Of a stretch of 64,000 bases of DNA, positions 25,934 through 33,964 are shown piece by piece; the stretch's first letter is position 1, and every line of letters begins with the position of its first letter. The notes beneath the pieces were generated by a model. It saw only the letters and a list, made by a program, of their open reading frames with translations, was not told the origin of the DNA and did no database searches. Source of the stretch: UBA2966 sp965242505. GTDB taxonomy: Bacteria > Pseudomonadota > Alphaproteobacteria > UBA2966. The stretch spans positions 1,054,001 through 1,118,000 of the forward strand of contig OZ251449.1 of the NCBI GenBank assembly GCA_965242505.1, read 5' to 3'. Made by a program: the position numbers and the translations under genes.

Positions 25934-27355
25934 TCACCGCCATGGACGGTCCGGCCCCCACCGCAGGTCCCGCACGCCGCGGTAATGCGCTTCCACGTCG
26001 TGCAGATCCACCGGGAGCTCCAGGTTGGCGGCGGTCAGTCCGCCGATCGCCGCGGCCAGCTCGAACGAAGCGACGAATTCGTTCCGCTCGGCGACGACCA
26101 GCGCGACGCGCGCATCGAGGAGTTCCTGCTCGGCGTCGAGCACGTCGAGCGTCGTCCGCGCGCCGACGATCGACTCCTGGCGCACCCCCTCCAGCGCGAT
26201 CTCCGCGGCGCGCACCTCGTCCCGCCGCGACAGGATTTCGGCGTGCGCGGTATTCAGGGACTCCCACGCCCGGGTCACCCCTTCCACGACCTGGCGGCGC
26301 GTCGCCTCGACCTCGATGCGGCGCCGCGAGTTGACCGCGCGGTTCTGGCGGATCTCCGAATACACGGCGCCGCCCCGGTAGAGGGGGACCGTGACCCGGG
26401 CGGTGACCCTGTAGTCGTCCGCCCTGCCCACCGCGGCCGATACGTCTTCCCGATGGCCGAGGTCCCCGTCCAACCGAACCTCCGGGCGCAGACGGCCCAG
26501 GGAAACGTCGATGGCATGGCGCGACGCCTCCTCGTCGGCGCGCGCGGCGTGAAGCGCGGGATTGCTCTCCATCGCGATGGCGATGGCGCTCTTCTCGTCC
26601 TCCGGCAGATCGGTCAGTCGCGGGGCGGGCTCCAGGGTTCCGGGCTCATCGCCCACCAGCCGGACGTAGGCGGCCCGGGACGACGCGAGGTCGCCCTCGG
26701 CCTGGACGCGATCCGACACCGCGCGCGAAAGCCGGGCCTCGGCCTGCGCCACGTCCGTGCGGGTGATCTCGCCCACCTCGAACCGGTCCCGGGTCGCTTC
26801 CAACTGACGCTCCAGAACCTGGACGTTGTTCCGGTTGAGATCGATCACCGCCTCGTCGCGAAGCACGTTGATGTACGCGATGGACGTCGCCAGGAACACG
26901 TCCTGCTCGACCGTCAGCAAACGCGCCCGTTCCGCCAGCACCTCGCTCTCCGCCCGCCGCGTCCCGGCCACGGTGCGGCCGCCGCGGTAGAGCGGCTGAC
27001 TCGCCGTCAGTTGCCCCGACCACGGCTCGAGGGTCTCGTCGCCGAGCGCGTTCGTCCTGCTGTAATGGATGCCGACGCGCCCGTCGATCTCGACCGTGGG
27101 CCGCCACCCCGACAGCGCCCGGGGCACGTTCTCGTCGACCGCGCGGAGCCGCGCGCGGCCGGCTTCCAGGGTGGGATTGTTCAGATAGGCGGCCGCCAGC
27201 GCATCGACGAGCGTCTCCGCCGAGACCGGCGCCGGCGCCGCGGCCAGCAACACGATCCCCGAGACGAGCGAACGCCCCGACGCCGCCAACGACGTCGCCG
27301 GTTCCCGCCAGGCGGCGCGGCATCGCCTTCGCGGCGCGGACGGCTCGATGGTCAC
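25934..27355 (-). CDS. tolC: TolC family outer-membrane channel protein
   Basis: 473 residues from GTG 27355; start chosen because the frame upstream belongs to pcm DNA in another frame. An N-terminal signal (SGIVLLAAAPAPVSAETLVDALAAAYLNNP) precedes two homologous helical repeats with the TolC patterns RAVDENVPRALSGWRPTV, ASQPLYRGGRTVA, VTVPLYRGGAVYSEIRQNR and GARTTLDVLDAEQELLDARV. It forms the trimeric exit duct for type I secretion and efflux pumps. The pcm stop is only eight bases upstream, so the two are co-transcribed, as in many alphaproteobacteria. Confidence 0.9.
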   Translation of the reverse strand: MTIEPSAPRRRCRAAWREPATSLAASGRSLVSGIVLLAAAPAPVSAETLVDALAAAYLNNPTLEAGRARLRAVDENVPRALSGWRPTVEIDGRVGIHYSRTNALGDETLEPWSGQLTASQPLYRGGRTVAGTRRAESEVLAERARLLTVEQDVFLATSIAYINVLRDEAVIDLNRNNVQVLERQLEATRDRFEVGEITRTDVAQAEARLSRAVSDRVQAEGDLASSRAAYVRLVGDEPGTLEPAPRLTDLPEDEKSAIAIAMESNPALHAARADEEASRHAIDVSLGRLRPEVRLDGDLGHREDVSAAVGRADDYRVTARVTVPLYRGGAVYSEIRQNRAVNSRRRIEVEATRRQVVEGVTRAWESLNTAHAEILSRRDEVRAAEIALEGVRQESIVGARTTLDVLDAEQELLDARVALVVAERNEFVASFELAAAIGGLTAANLELPVDLHDVEAHYRGVRDLRWGPDRPWR

Positions 27356-27363
27356 GGACCCGG

Positions 27364-28017
27364 TCAATACACGAACCCGGCCCGGCGCTCGAATCCGGCG
27401 AGATACGGAACCCGCGCGTCGAACAGGACGACCGAATCGATCCGCCCATCGCGCCGCGTCATCAGCGTCCCCTTTCCGACCGCGCCGCTCTGGACCACGG
27501 CGGCGAGCCGCCCTCCCTCCGCCATCTGATCGGCCAGGGCGGCGGGGACCTCGGCGACGGCGCCGTTGACGACGATCACGTCGTAAGGCGCCTCCGCCGC
27601 GTACCCCAAGGTCAGGTCGCCGGCGACGACCGCCACGTTGTCGACCGAGAGCCGTTCGAGATTCGCGGAAGCCCAGTCGCGCAGCTCCCGATCCGATTCC
27701 AGGGCCACGACCGTCCCCACGAGGCGCGCGATCACCGCGGCGGAGTACCCGCTGCCGCAACCGACGTCGAGAACCACGTCGCCCGCGTCGATGTCCGCCG
27801 CCTGCAACAGACGGGCGAACACGCGCGGTTCCATCAGGTAGCGGCCGGGCGCGATCTCGAGGTCCTCGTCGACGTAGGCCACGGCCCGAAGCCGTTCGGG
27901 CGCGAACCGCTCTCGGGGCACGTCCCCCATCGCCTCCCGGATCCGCTCGTCGGAAACACGGTCCGGTTGCAGCTGGCCGAGAACCATGCTTGCGCGCGCG
28001 GCAGCGAGTTCGCTCAT
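27364..28017 (-). CDS. pcm: Protein-L-isoaspartate O-methyltransferase family
   Basis: 217 residues from ATG 28017, chosen because GGAGG lies eight bases upstream; a TTG at 28032 is an alternative. The sequence MSELAAARASMVLGQLQPDRVSD is the usual opening of the alphaproteobacterial PCMT linked to tolC. The SAM-binding motif is VVLDVGCGSGYSAAVIARL, followed by VVALESDRELRDWA and the later DVIVVNGAVAEVPAAL. It should methylate isoaspartyl residues for protein repair, although tolC-linked members are a divergent branch whose activity is less well established. Confidence 0.85.
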   Translation of the reverse strand: MSELAAARASMVLGQLQPDRVSDERIREAMGDVPRERFAPERLRAVAYVDEDLEIAPGRYLMEPRVFARLLQAADIDAGDVVLDVGCGSGYSAAVIARLVGTVVALESDRELRDWASANLERLSVDNVAVVAGDLTLGYAAEAPYDVIVVNGAVAEVPAALADQMAEGGRLAAVVQSGAVGKGTLMTRRDGRIDSVVLFDARVPYLAGFERRAGFVY

Positions 28018-28109
28018 GAAATCCGCCTCCAAGGCATCCTGGGCGCCATGTATACAAGCCGCCGTTCGCCGTTGGCAACACGTCGTCCTCGTTCAGGACG
28101 TGAGGCGCC

Positions 28110-28996
28110 GAGCATCCATCCGGACCCCCCTCCCCTCCTCATCTTTTATTTCTCCCTCTCCCTGGCAGGGGGAGGGTCGGGGTGGGGGTCGCCGGTGGCG
28201 GCGTACGTCCATCCGGACCCCCCTCCCGACCTCCTCCCTGTCAGGGGGGAGGAGTATGGATGGCCAGGGGGAAGGAGCATGGATGGTCAGGGGGGGAGGA
28301 GCGTCAACGGCTTCCTCCGTCCCTTTCTTCTCCCTCTCCCTTGCAGGGGGAGGGCCGGGGTGGGGGTCGCGGCGTTGCGGCATACGTCCATCCGGACCCC
28401 CCTCCCGACCTCCCCCCTGTCAGGGGGGAGGAGTATGAATGGTCAGGGGGGAGGAGCGCGGGTGGTTGGGGGGAGAGAGCGTCGACGGTTCCCGTCCCCC
28501 CTTTTGTTTCTCCCTCTCCCTGGCAGGGGGAGGGTCGGGGTGGGGGTCGCCGGTGGCGGCGTACGTCCATCCGGACCCCCCTCCCGACCTCCCCCCTGTC
28601 AGGGGGGAGGAGTGTGGGTGGTCAGGGGGGAGGAGTATGAATGGTCAGGGAGGAGAGGTTGCGGCGGAGGGAGGGTCGGGGTGGGGGTCGCCGGTGGCGG
28701 CGCGCGTCCATCCGGACCCCCCTCCCGACCTCCCCCCTGTCAGGGGGGAGGAGCGCGGGTGGTTGGGGGGAGAGAGCGTCGACGGTTCCCGTCCCCCCTT
28801 TTGTTTCTCCCTCTCCCTGGCAGGGGGAGGGTCGGGGTGGGGGTCGCCGGTGGCGGCGTACGTCCATCCGGACCCCCCTCCCGACCTCCCCCCTGTCAGG
28901 GGGGAGGAGTGTGGGTGGTCAGGGGGGAGGAGTATGAATGGTCAGGGAGGAGAGGTTGCGGCGGAGGGAGGGTCGGGGTGGGGGTCGCGCCGGGGC
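28110..28996. repeat. Large palindromic repeat block with a 297-base tandem duplication
   Basis: The 1 kb between pcm and tRNA-Cys holds only repeats: B and A modules in reverse orientation relative to the 15 kb array. The stretch from about 28447 to 28690 recurs almost unchanged at 28744-28988, a 297-base period. All open frames across it are repeat translations (for example PSGPPSRPPPCQGGG) and are not genes. Confidence 0.92.
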
Positions 28997-29034
28997 GCGC
29001 GATCTGCTACACACGGGTCCGCGAAGCCACGCGA

Positions 29035-29108
29035 GGCCAGGTGGCGGAGTGGCTACGCACCGGCCTGCAAAGCCGTGTACACCGGTTCGATTCCGGTCCT
29101 GGCCTCCA
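29035..29108 (+). tRNA. tRNA-Cys (GCA)
   Basis: Acceptor arms GGCCAGG and CCTGGCC close the molecule; the anticodon loop CTGCAAA gives GCA. The T arm contains GGTTCGATTCC, the discriminator base is T as expected for tRNA-Cys, and CCA is encoded. One pair at the top of the anticodon stem is mismatched. Confidence 0.93.
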
Positions 29109-29166
29109 TCCTCCACTTCCGTCCAGGGCGGCCCCGATGCGCGCGGGGCGCGCAGGGGCAACGCCG

Positions 29167-30282
29167 ATGCCGGAAGATCAGCGCGACGGCGGCGGCGCGG
29201 TCGACGGGGACGTCCCCGAACCGCGCCGGATCCGCTTCGCCGGGAGCGGATCCGAATACTTCGGCATCTGGATCGTCAACGTGCTCCTGTCCGTCGTCAC
29301 GGTCGGCGTCTGGACAGCGTGGGCGAAAGTCAGGCGCCTGCGGTACTTCAACGGGCGCACCCTCGTTCTGGGCGACCCGCTCGAATACCACGCCACGGGA
29401 TGGATGATCTTCAAGGGGCGCGCTCTCGTGTTCCTCACGCTCGCCGCGTCTTCCGTCCTGTCCGAATCCCTCACGGCCGTCCACGTCGCCGCTTCGGCGG
29501 CCCCCGGCCTGGCCCTGTTCGCCCTCTACCCCTGGGCGATCAACCGCTCGCTGCGGTTCTCCGCGCGCATGACGTCGTGGCGGAACGTGAGGTTCGACTG
29601 GCGGGGAACCTACTGGCGCACGGCCGTGGTCTACTTCCTCTGGCCGTTGCTCGGGATCCTGACGCTCGGCGCCTGCATCCCCCTGGCGGCCCGGGCCCTG
29701 CGCCACTACATGGCCAACAACCATCTCTTCGGGACGGCGCGGTTCTCCGCCCACACGCCCATCCGGCCCTATTACGCCGCCTTCGGCTGGAGTCTGCTGT
29801 TCTTCCTTTCCGTCGCGGCCGGCGCGGCGGGGCTGATCTGGCTCTCCTGGGCCGCGGGCGGCGCCCCGTCCGCAGCCGGGGAAACGCGATCGATCGAGTG
29901 GATTTCCCTCGGAACCATCGGAACCGGGCTCCTGCTGGGCCTCCTGTCCGGCGTCCTGCTCATGTTCTCGGGCCTGGTGTTCACCGCTCTGACGCGGAAC
30001 GTCATCGTCAACGCCCTCGGTCTCGGAGACGCCGCGACGTTCGAGTCCGACCTCGAACCCCTGCGGCTCGTCTGGATCGCGTTCTCGAATCTCGTCGTCT
30101 CGGTCGCCACGCTCTTCCTCCTGCTGCCCTGGGCCCAGGTCCGGGCGTTCCGGTATCAGGCCGAGCGCGTGACGGTGGCGCCGAAGGTTCCCCTTTCGAC
30201 GTTCGTCGACCGGGAAACGCGGCGGGTCGCGGCGTTCGGAGAGGAGTTCGCCGAACTGGAAGGACTCGACGCGGCCATATGA
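29167..30282 (+). CDS. DUF898 (YjgN-like) membrane protein
   Basis: 371 residues from ATG 29167; an upstream ATG at 29137 is possible. It carries the DUF898 pattern: FAGSGSEYFGIWIVNVLLSVVTVGVWTAWAKVRRLRYFNGRT, FDWRGTYWRTA and LWPLLGILTLGACIPLAARALRHYMANNHLFGTARF, with six or so membrane helices. Function unknown in the family. Its stop overlaps the ATG of the M48 peptidase (ATGA), a pairing common for DUF898 genes, so the two probably act together at the membrane. Confidence 0.82.
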   Translation: MPEDQRDGGGAVDGDVPEPRRIRFAGSGSEYFGIWIVNVLLSVVTVGVWTAWAKVRRLRYFNGRTLVLGDPLEYHATGWMIFKGRALVFLTLAASSVLSESLTAVHVAASAAPGLALFALYPWAINRSLRFSARMTSWRNVRFDWRGTYWRTAVVYFLWPLLGILTLGACIPLAARALRHYMANNHLFGTARFSAHTPIRPYYAAFGWSLLFFLSVAAGAAGLIWLSWAAGGAPSAAGETRSIEWISLGTIGTGLLLGLLSGVLLMFSGLVFTALTRNVIVNALGLGDAATFESDLEPLRLVWIAFSNLVVSVATLFLLLPWAQVRAFRYQAERVTVAPKVPLSTFVDRETRRVAAFGEEFAELEGLDAAI

Positions 30283-31310
30283 TCGTCGCCGGACACCTCT
30301 ACGATCGAGACTCCTCGAACCGCGTCGCGGCCCGCCTGTCCGGGCGCGGGGACCACTACGTTCTGACGACCGACGACGGCGGCGAGACGGTCGTCGACGT
30401 CGTCTCGGCCGCCCCCTTCGTCAACGGCATCCCCCAACGCCTGGTCATCTCGACCGGCCAGACCTTCGCGCCCTTCGACGAGCTCCCGAAGGGATTTCTC
30501 CGAACGAGGCGAAACCGCTTCTGGCGCGCGCTCTCCAGGGCGGAGCGGTTCTCGCCCAGGACCGCCATCGTCTGCGTCATGCTCCTGGCGGGGATCGTCG
30601 TTTCCGCGCGGGCGGCGCTTCCCGCCCTGGCGGACGCGGCCGCGCGCCTCGTCCCCGGATCGCTCGAGGCCGCCATCGGACGGAACGCGTTCGAGCAATT
30701 GGAGCACTGGCTGCTGGAGCCGAGCGATCTGAGCCCGGCGCAAACGGTCGCCCTGAGACGCGCGGCGAAAAGGCTCGTCGATCTGCGGGGGATGTCCGAG
30801 CCGCCGAGGGTCCTGTTCCGAAGCGCGCCGGAGATCGGCGCCAACGCCTTCGCGTTTCCAGGCGGACCGATCCTCGTGACCGATCAACTCGTGCGCGCCA
30901 TGGATTCGGACGACCGGGTCGTCGCGGTGATCGCGCACGAGCTGGGCCACGTCGAGGAACGGCACGGCGTGCGGCAGGCGCTGAGGGCGGCGGGACTGCT
31001 GGTCCTGTTCGGCGCGATTCTCGGCGCCGACGAAGTCGTCGTCGAGGAACTGTCGGCGTTCGCCCTGTCCCTGGCGACGTCCGGCTACTCCAGGGAATTC
31101 GAAAGCGCCGCGGACGAATACGCCGCCCGGTTGCTGCGCGACGCCGGCCTTTCGCCCGAGGCCCTCGTCGGCGCCCTGGAGTCCCTGGCGGCGGAGTGCG
31201 AACCGCATTGCGCGGAGGAAGGCTGGTTCTCCACCCACCCGAGCATCGAGACGCGCATCGAGGCCCTGAGGGCGTTCACGGGGAAACTCGACGGCGGCCC
31301 GGAGCGATAG
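30279..31310 (+). CDS. M48 family metallopeptidase, membrane-anchored
   Basis: 343 residues; translationally coupled to DUF898. An N-terminal soluble part of about 95 residues precedes a membrane segment (TAIVCVMLLAGIVVSARAA). The catalytic domain has the zinc motif HELGH at 220-224 and the third ligand Glu275 in REFESAADEYA, followed by THPSIETRIEAL, the family's C-terminal signature. Members such as HtpX and BepA degrade misfolded membrane or envelope proteins; the closest layout is the DUF898-linked group, whose substrates are not known. Confidence 0.87.
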   Translation: MIVAGHLYDRDSSNRVAARLSGRGDHYVLTTDDGGETVVDVVSAAPFVNGIPQRLVISTGQTFAPFDELPKGFLRTRRNRFWRALSRAERFSPRTAIVCVMLLAGIVVSARAALPALADAAARLVPGSLEAAIGRNAFEQLEHWLLEPSDLSPAQTVALRRAAKRLVDLRGMSEPPRVLFRSAPEIGANAFAFPGGPILVTDQLVRAMDSDDRVVAVIAHELGHVEERHGVRQALRAAGLLVLFGAILGADEVVVEELSAFALSLATSGYSREFESAADEYAARLLRDAGLSPEALVGALESLAAECEPHCAEEGWFSTHPSIETRIEALRAFTGKLDGGPER

Positions 31311-31324
31311 CGCGCATTTCCCGC

Positions 31325-31500
31325 ACCGGCGGAGGATCGAGGACCGCGCGGCGTTGCGGGACCGCGCCCCCCTCCCGACCTCCCCCCTGTCAGGGGGGAG
31401 GAGCATGAATGGCCCCTCCCCTTCTTCTCCCTCCCCCTTGCAGGGGGAGGGTCGGGGTGGGGGTCGCGGCGCCAGGGGGAGAAGCGCGAACGGACCCTGC
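31325..31500. repeat. Palindromic repeat cluster (C-A-B)
   Basis: The 308-base gap before the TauE gene starts with ACCGGCGGAGGATCGAGG, then the C module CGCGGCGTTGCGGGACCGCG, one A and one B module in reverse orientation. The remaining 120 bases show nothing recognisable. Confidence 0.88.
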
Positions 31501-31618
31501 GGCGCCCCGTCGCCGGACGAAGCCTGCGGACGGGCGTCGGCGGCGGCCGGGTTGACGCTGGACGCCCCCTCCCCCGAAGCTGCCCGGAAACGGCCCCGCC
31601 CCCCTCTTCCGAGGTTCC

Positions 31619-32356
31619 GTGGTTCCACCCGATCTGTTCACTCCCGGGCTCCTGCTCGCCGCGGCGGTCGCGGCGGCGGGAGGCGTCCTGCGGGGATTCA
31701 CCGGCACCGGGAACTCGATGCTGATGACCCCGCCGTACGCCCTCCTCTTCGGACCCGTTCCGACGGTGGCGCTCATCGTCCTGTTCGACGTCGCCGTGGC
31801 CATCCCCCTCATGCGGCGCGCGTTCCGCCTCACGCGCTGGCGCCTCGTCCTGCCGCTGGTCGCCGCCTCGTGGGTCACCATGCCCGCGGGCGCCTGGCTG
31901 CTCCTTCACCTCGACCCCGACGTCATGAAGAAGGTCATGGCCGCCGCCGTGCTGGTCTTCTCGCTCGTCCTGCTGACGGGCTGGCGGTATCGGGGCGGCG
32001 TCGGCGCACCGGCCACCCTCGCGGTCGGGGCCGTCACCGGGGTGTCCGTCGGCGCCACCGCGCTGGGCGGGCCGATCTACAACCTCTACATTCTCAATTC
32101 CCCCGGCGACCGCCACGCCCACCGGGCCGCCTTCAACAGCGTCATCTCGCTGACGGCGGCGGCCGTGCTGGCGTTGCTGATCCTCAACGACGCGATCACC
32201 GCGCTCACGCTGTGGCGGGCCCTCGTCATATTCCCGGTGTTCGCGGCGTTCATCTGGGTCGGAAGCCGCCTTTTCCGCCGCGCCGACGAACGGGTCTTCC
32301 GCCGCGCGGTGCTGATCGCGCTGTCGGTCATGGGCGCCGCGATCCTCTTCGTCTGA
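31619..32356 (+). CDS. TauE/SafE (sulfite exporter) family permease
   Basis: 245 residues from GTG 31619, short but complete for the family, with eight predicted helices. The first repeat has GGVLRGFTGTGNSMLMTPPYALLFGP and the second GAVTGVSVGATALGGPIYNLYIL, the paired glycine/proline-rich re-entrant motifs of TauE/SafE proteins. The family moves sulfite, sulfoacetate or other small organic anions across the inner membrane. No sulfonate genes are adjacent, so the substrate is open. Confidence 0.82.
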   Translation: MVPPDLFTPGLLLAAAVAAAGGVLRGFTGTGNSMLMTPPYALLFGPVPTVALIVLFDVAVAIPLMRRAFRLTRWRLVLPLVAASWVTMPAGAWLLLHLDPDVMKKVMAAAVLVFSLVLLTGWRYRGGVGAPATLAVGAVTGVSVGATALGGPIYNLYILNSPGDRHAHRAAFNSVISLTAAAVLALLILNDAITALTLWRALVIFPVFAAFIWVGSRLFRRADERVFRRAVLIALSVMGAAILFV

Positions 32357-32418
32357 CGCCCTCCGGCGCCGGGGGGCTTCGCGTAGAGGCCGCACTGCCG
32401 GACGAAGCCGCCTTCCCG

Positions 32419-32447
32419 TTGTCCCCCACCCACCTTTCGGATAGGGT
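32419..32447 (+). promoter_or_regulatory. Candidate promoter of the DUF4325 gene
   Basis: TTGTCC (32419-32424) and TAGGGT (32442-32447) are separated by 17 bases, about 45 bases before the first ATG. Confidence 0.35.
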
Positions 32448-32490
32448 GCGCCTCGAACCCCGCGCGGCGGCGTAGGGAGAGTGGAGGAAT

Positions 32491-33780
32491 ATGGAAATTT
32501 GCATGGCGCGCAAGGAGATACAGATGACGAATGAGGTGCAACCTGGACGGGTAGATCGGGATAATGAAAGAATCGTCGTCAAAGGCCGGATAGGGCCTGT
32601 AGGTCTGCGATATTTTTGCGCCGCTCTTCATCAAACCATAAGCGATCGTGGTTTTCCTCAAGTCATACTGGATTACTCCATGTGCGATTCAATCACCGAA
32701 GCGACGATGCTTCCTCTGATTGCAATCGTTTCCGATTACCGCAGACGCGGAGTCGATTTTGAACTCATCGTCCCGGAAGACCAGTCCTTGAAACGACTGT
32801 TCATCAACACGAATTGGGCGCATCACATCCAACCGAGTGACTATGGCCCGTCCGCGTATCGGGGTAATAACGTCCCAGCCCTTCAATTCGGCGTTGACAG
32901 GGCCGAAGACGCCGGTGACGTTCTCAACATGGTCATGGATCTGATCCTGCGGGAATTGGAAACGAAACGCGAGACTCTGAAAGCCGTCGAGTGGTCCCTC
33001 GGAGAGATCATGGACAACGTATCCAACCACGCCGAATCCCTCGTGGGCGGCTTCGTACAGGCGACGGCGTTCAAGAACATGAACGTCGTCGAATTCGTCG
33101 TCGCCGACGCCGGAATCGGTATTCCCGAAAGCATGGGAATAGCCGATCACGAACACGCAGTCAGAAGCGCCATCGACGAGGGTACGACCCGCGACAAGTC
33201 CGGGAACGCCGGAAACGGCCTTTATGGAAGCTATCAGGTTTCCACGCTTTCGGGAGGACGATTCGCGATCAATTCCCTACACGGTGAGCTTTATTCCGGA
33301 CAATCGGATGAAAGGATCAAGAGTCACTCCCGAAAGATTCCATATAGCGGCACGTCGGTCCTGTGCGGTATTCATGTCGGAGATCCTGAATTGCTCCACA
33401 AGGCGCTTCGGTTCAAGGGGCAGCCGCACGACCCACCTTACGATTACGTCGAGCGCGCGTTCGAGAATCATGAGGGGGAGCTGGTTTTCGACATGAGGGA
33501 AAAGGCCCAGCGCGATTTCGGTTCCCGCCAGGGCGGAAAGCGGATTCGCAGCATGATCGAGAATCTGTTGCGCGGCCGCCGCCCGGTGATACTCGATTTC
33601 GACGGCGTGGCCGTCATTTCGAGCAGCTTCGCCGACGAGGTTTTCGGGCGCCTGTTCGTCGATATGGGACCGCGGGCCTTCATGACGCGGATCGAAATGC
33701 GCAACGTCGATCCGACCGTCGGGGGCCTGATCGACCGCGCCATCGTGCAGCGAACCAGACTCGGCAACGGCGACTCTTGA
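32491..33780 (+). CDS. STAS-like / HATPase / DUF4325 signalling protein
   Basis: 429 residues. Residues 25-112 look like a STAS-type domain (IVVKGRIGPVG, VILDYSMCDSITEATMLPLIAIVSDY). Residues 140-295 form a GHKL ATPase: N box GEIMDNVSNH (Glu172, Asn176), DAGIGIPES (206-213) and GNAGNGLYG. Residues 343-420 match DUF4325, itself STAS-like (VILDFDGVAVISSSFADEVFGRLF). The architecture resembles anti-sigma or partner-switching modules in one chain. ATG 32491 has GGAGG four bases upstream; ATG 32524 with AAGGAG is equally good. Codon use is visibly more AT-rich than its neighbours, suggesting acquisition. No sigma factor or effector gene is adjacent. Confidence 0.75.
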   Translation: MEICMARKEIQMTNEVQPGRVDRDNERIVVKGRIGPVGLRYFCAALHQTISDRGFPQVILDYSMCDSITEATMLPLIAIVSDYRRRGVDFELIVPEDQSLKRLFINTNWAHHIQPSDYGPSAYRGNNVPALQFGVDRAEDAGDVLNMVMDLILRELETKRETLKAVEWSLGEIMDNVSNHAESLVGGFVQATAFKNMNVVEFVVADAGIGIPESMGIADHEHAVRSAIDEGTTRDKSGNAGNGLYGSYQVSTLSGGRFAINSLHGELYSGQSDERIKSHSRKIPYSGTSVLCGIHVGDPELLHKALRFKGQPHDPPYDYVERAFENHEGELVFDMREKAQRDFGSRQGGKRIRSMIENLLRGRRPVILDFDGVAVISSSFADEVFGRLFVDMGPRAFMTRIEMRNVDPTVGGLIDRAIVQRTRLGNGDS

Positions 33781-33794
33781 CCCCCCACATTCCT

Positions 33795-33905
33795 CATACC
33801 GGCAGGGATCGAGGGTTGCGCGGCGTTGCGGGACCGCGGTCCACCCCCCTCCCGACCTCCCCCCTCCCCCTGGCAGGGGGAGGGTCGGGGTGGGGGTCGC
33901 GCCGG
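33795..33905. repeat. Palindromic repeat cluster (C-A-B)
   Basis: ACCGGCAGGGATCGAGG, the C module GCGGCGTTGCGGGACCGCG, then a shortened A flank fused to a B hairpin, in the gap before the FAD dehydrogenase gene. Confidence 0.85.
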
Positions 33906-33964
33906 ATGCGGGCTAAACTGCGCCCCGCGCGGCGGCGAGGGCCGGCCCGTCTCGGGAGGAATCC

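Noticed and set aside
25934..28081. A 715-residue TolC-like protein
   Set aside because: The first 240 residues are pcm DNA in another frame; a GTG at 27355 gives a normal TolC.
28110..28996. Proline/glycine-rich open frames (PSRPPPCQGGG, DPHPDPPPARERE type) throughout the intergenic regions
   Set aside because: They are translations of the A and B palindromic repeats in various frames, found in every cluster, with no start signals or conserved domains.
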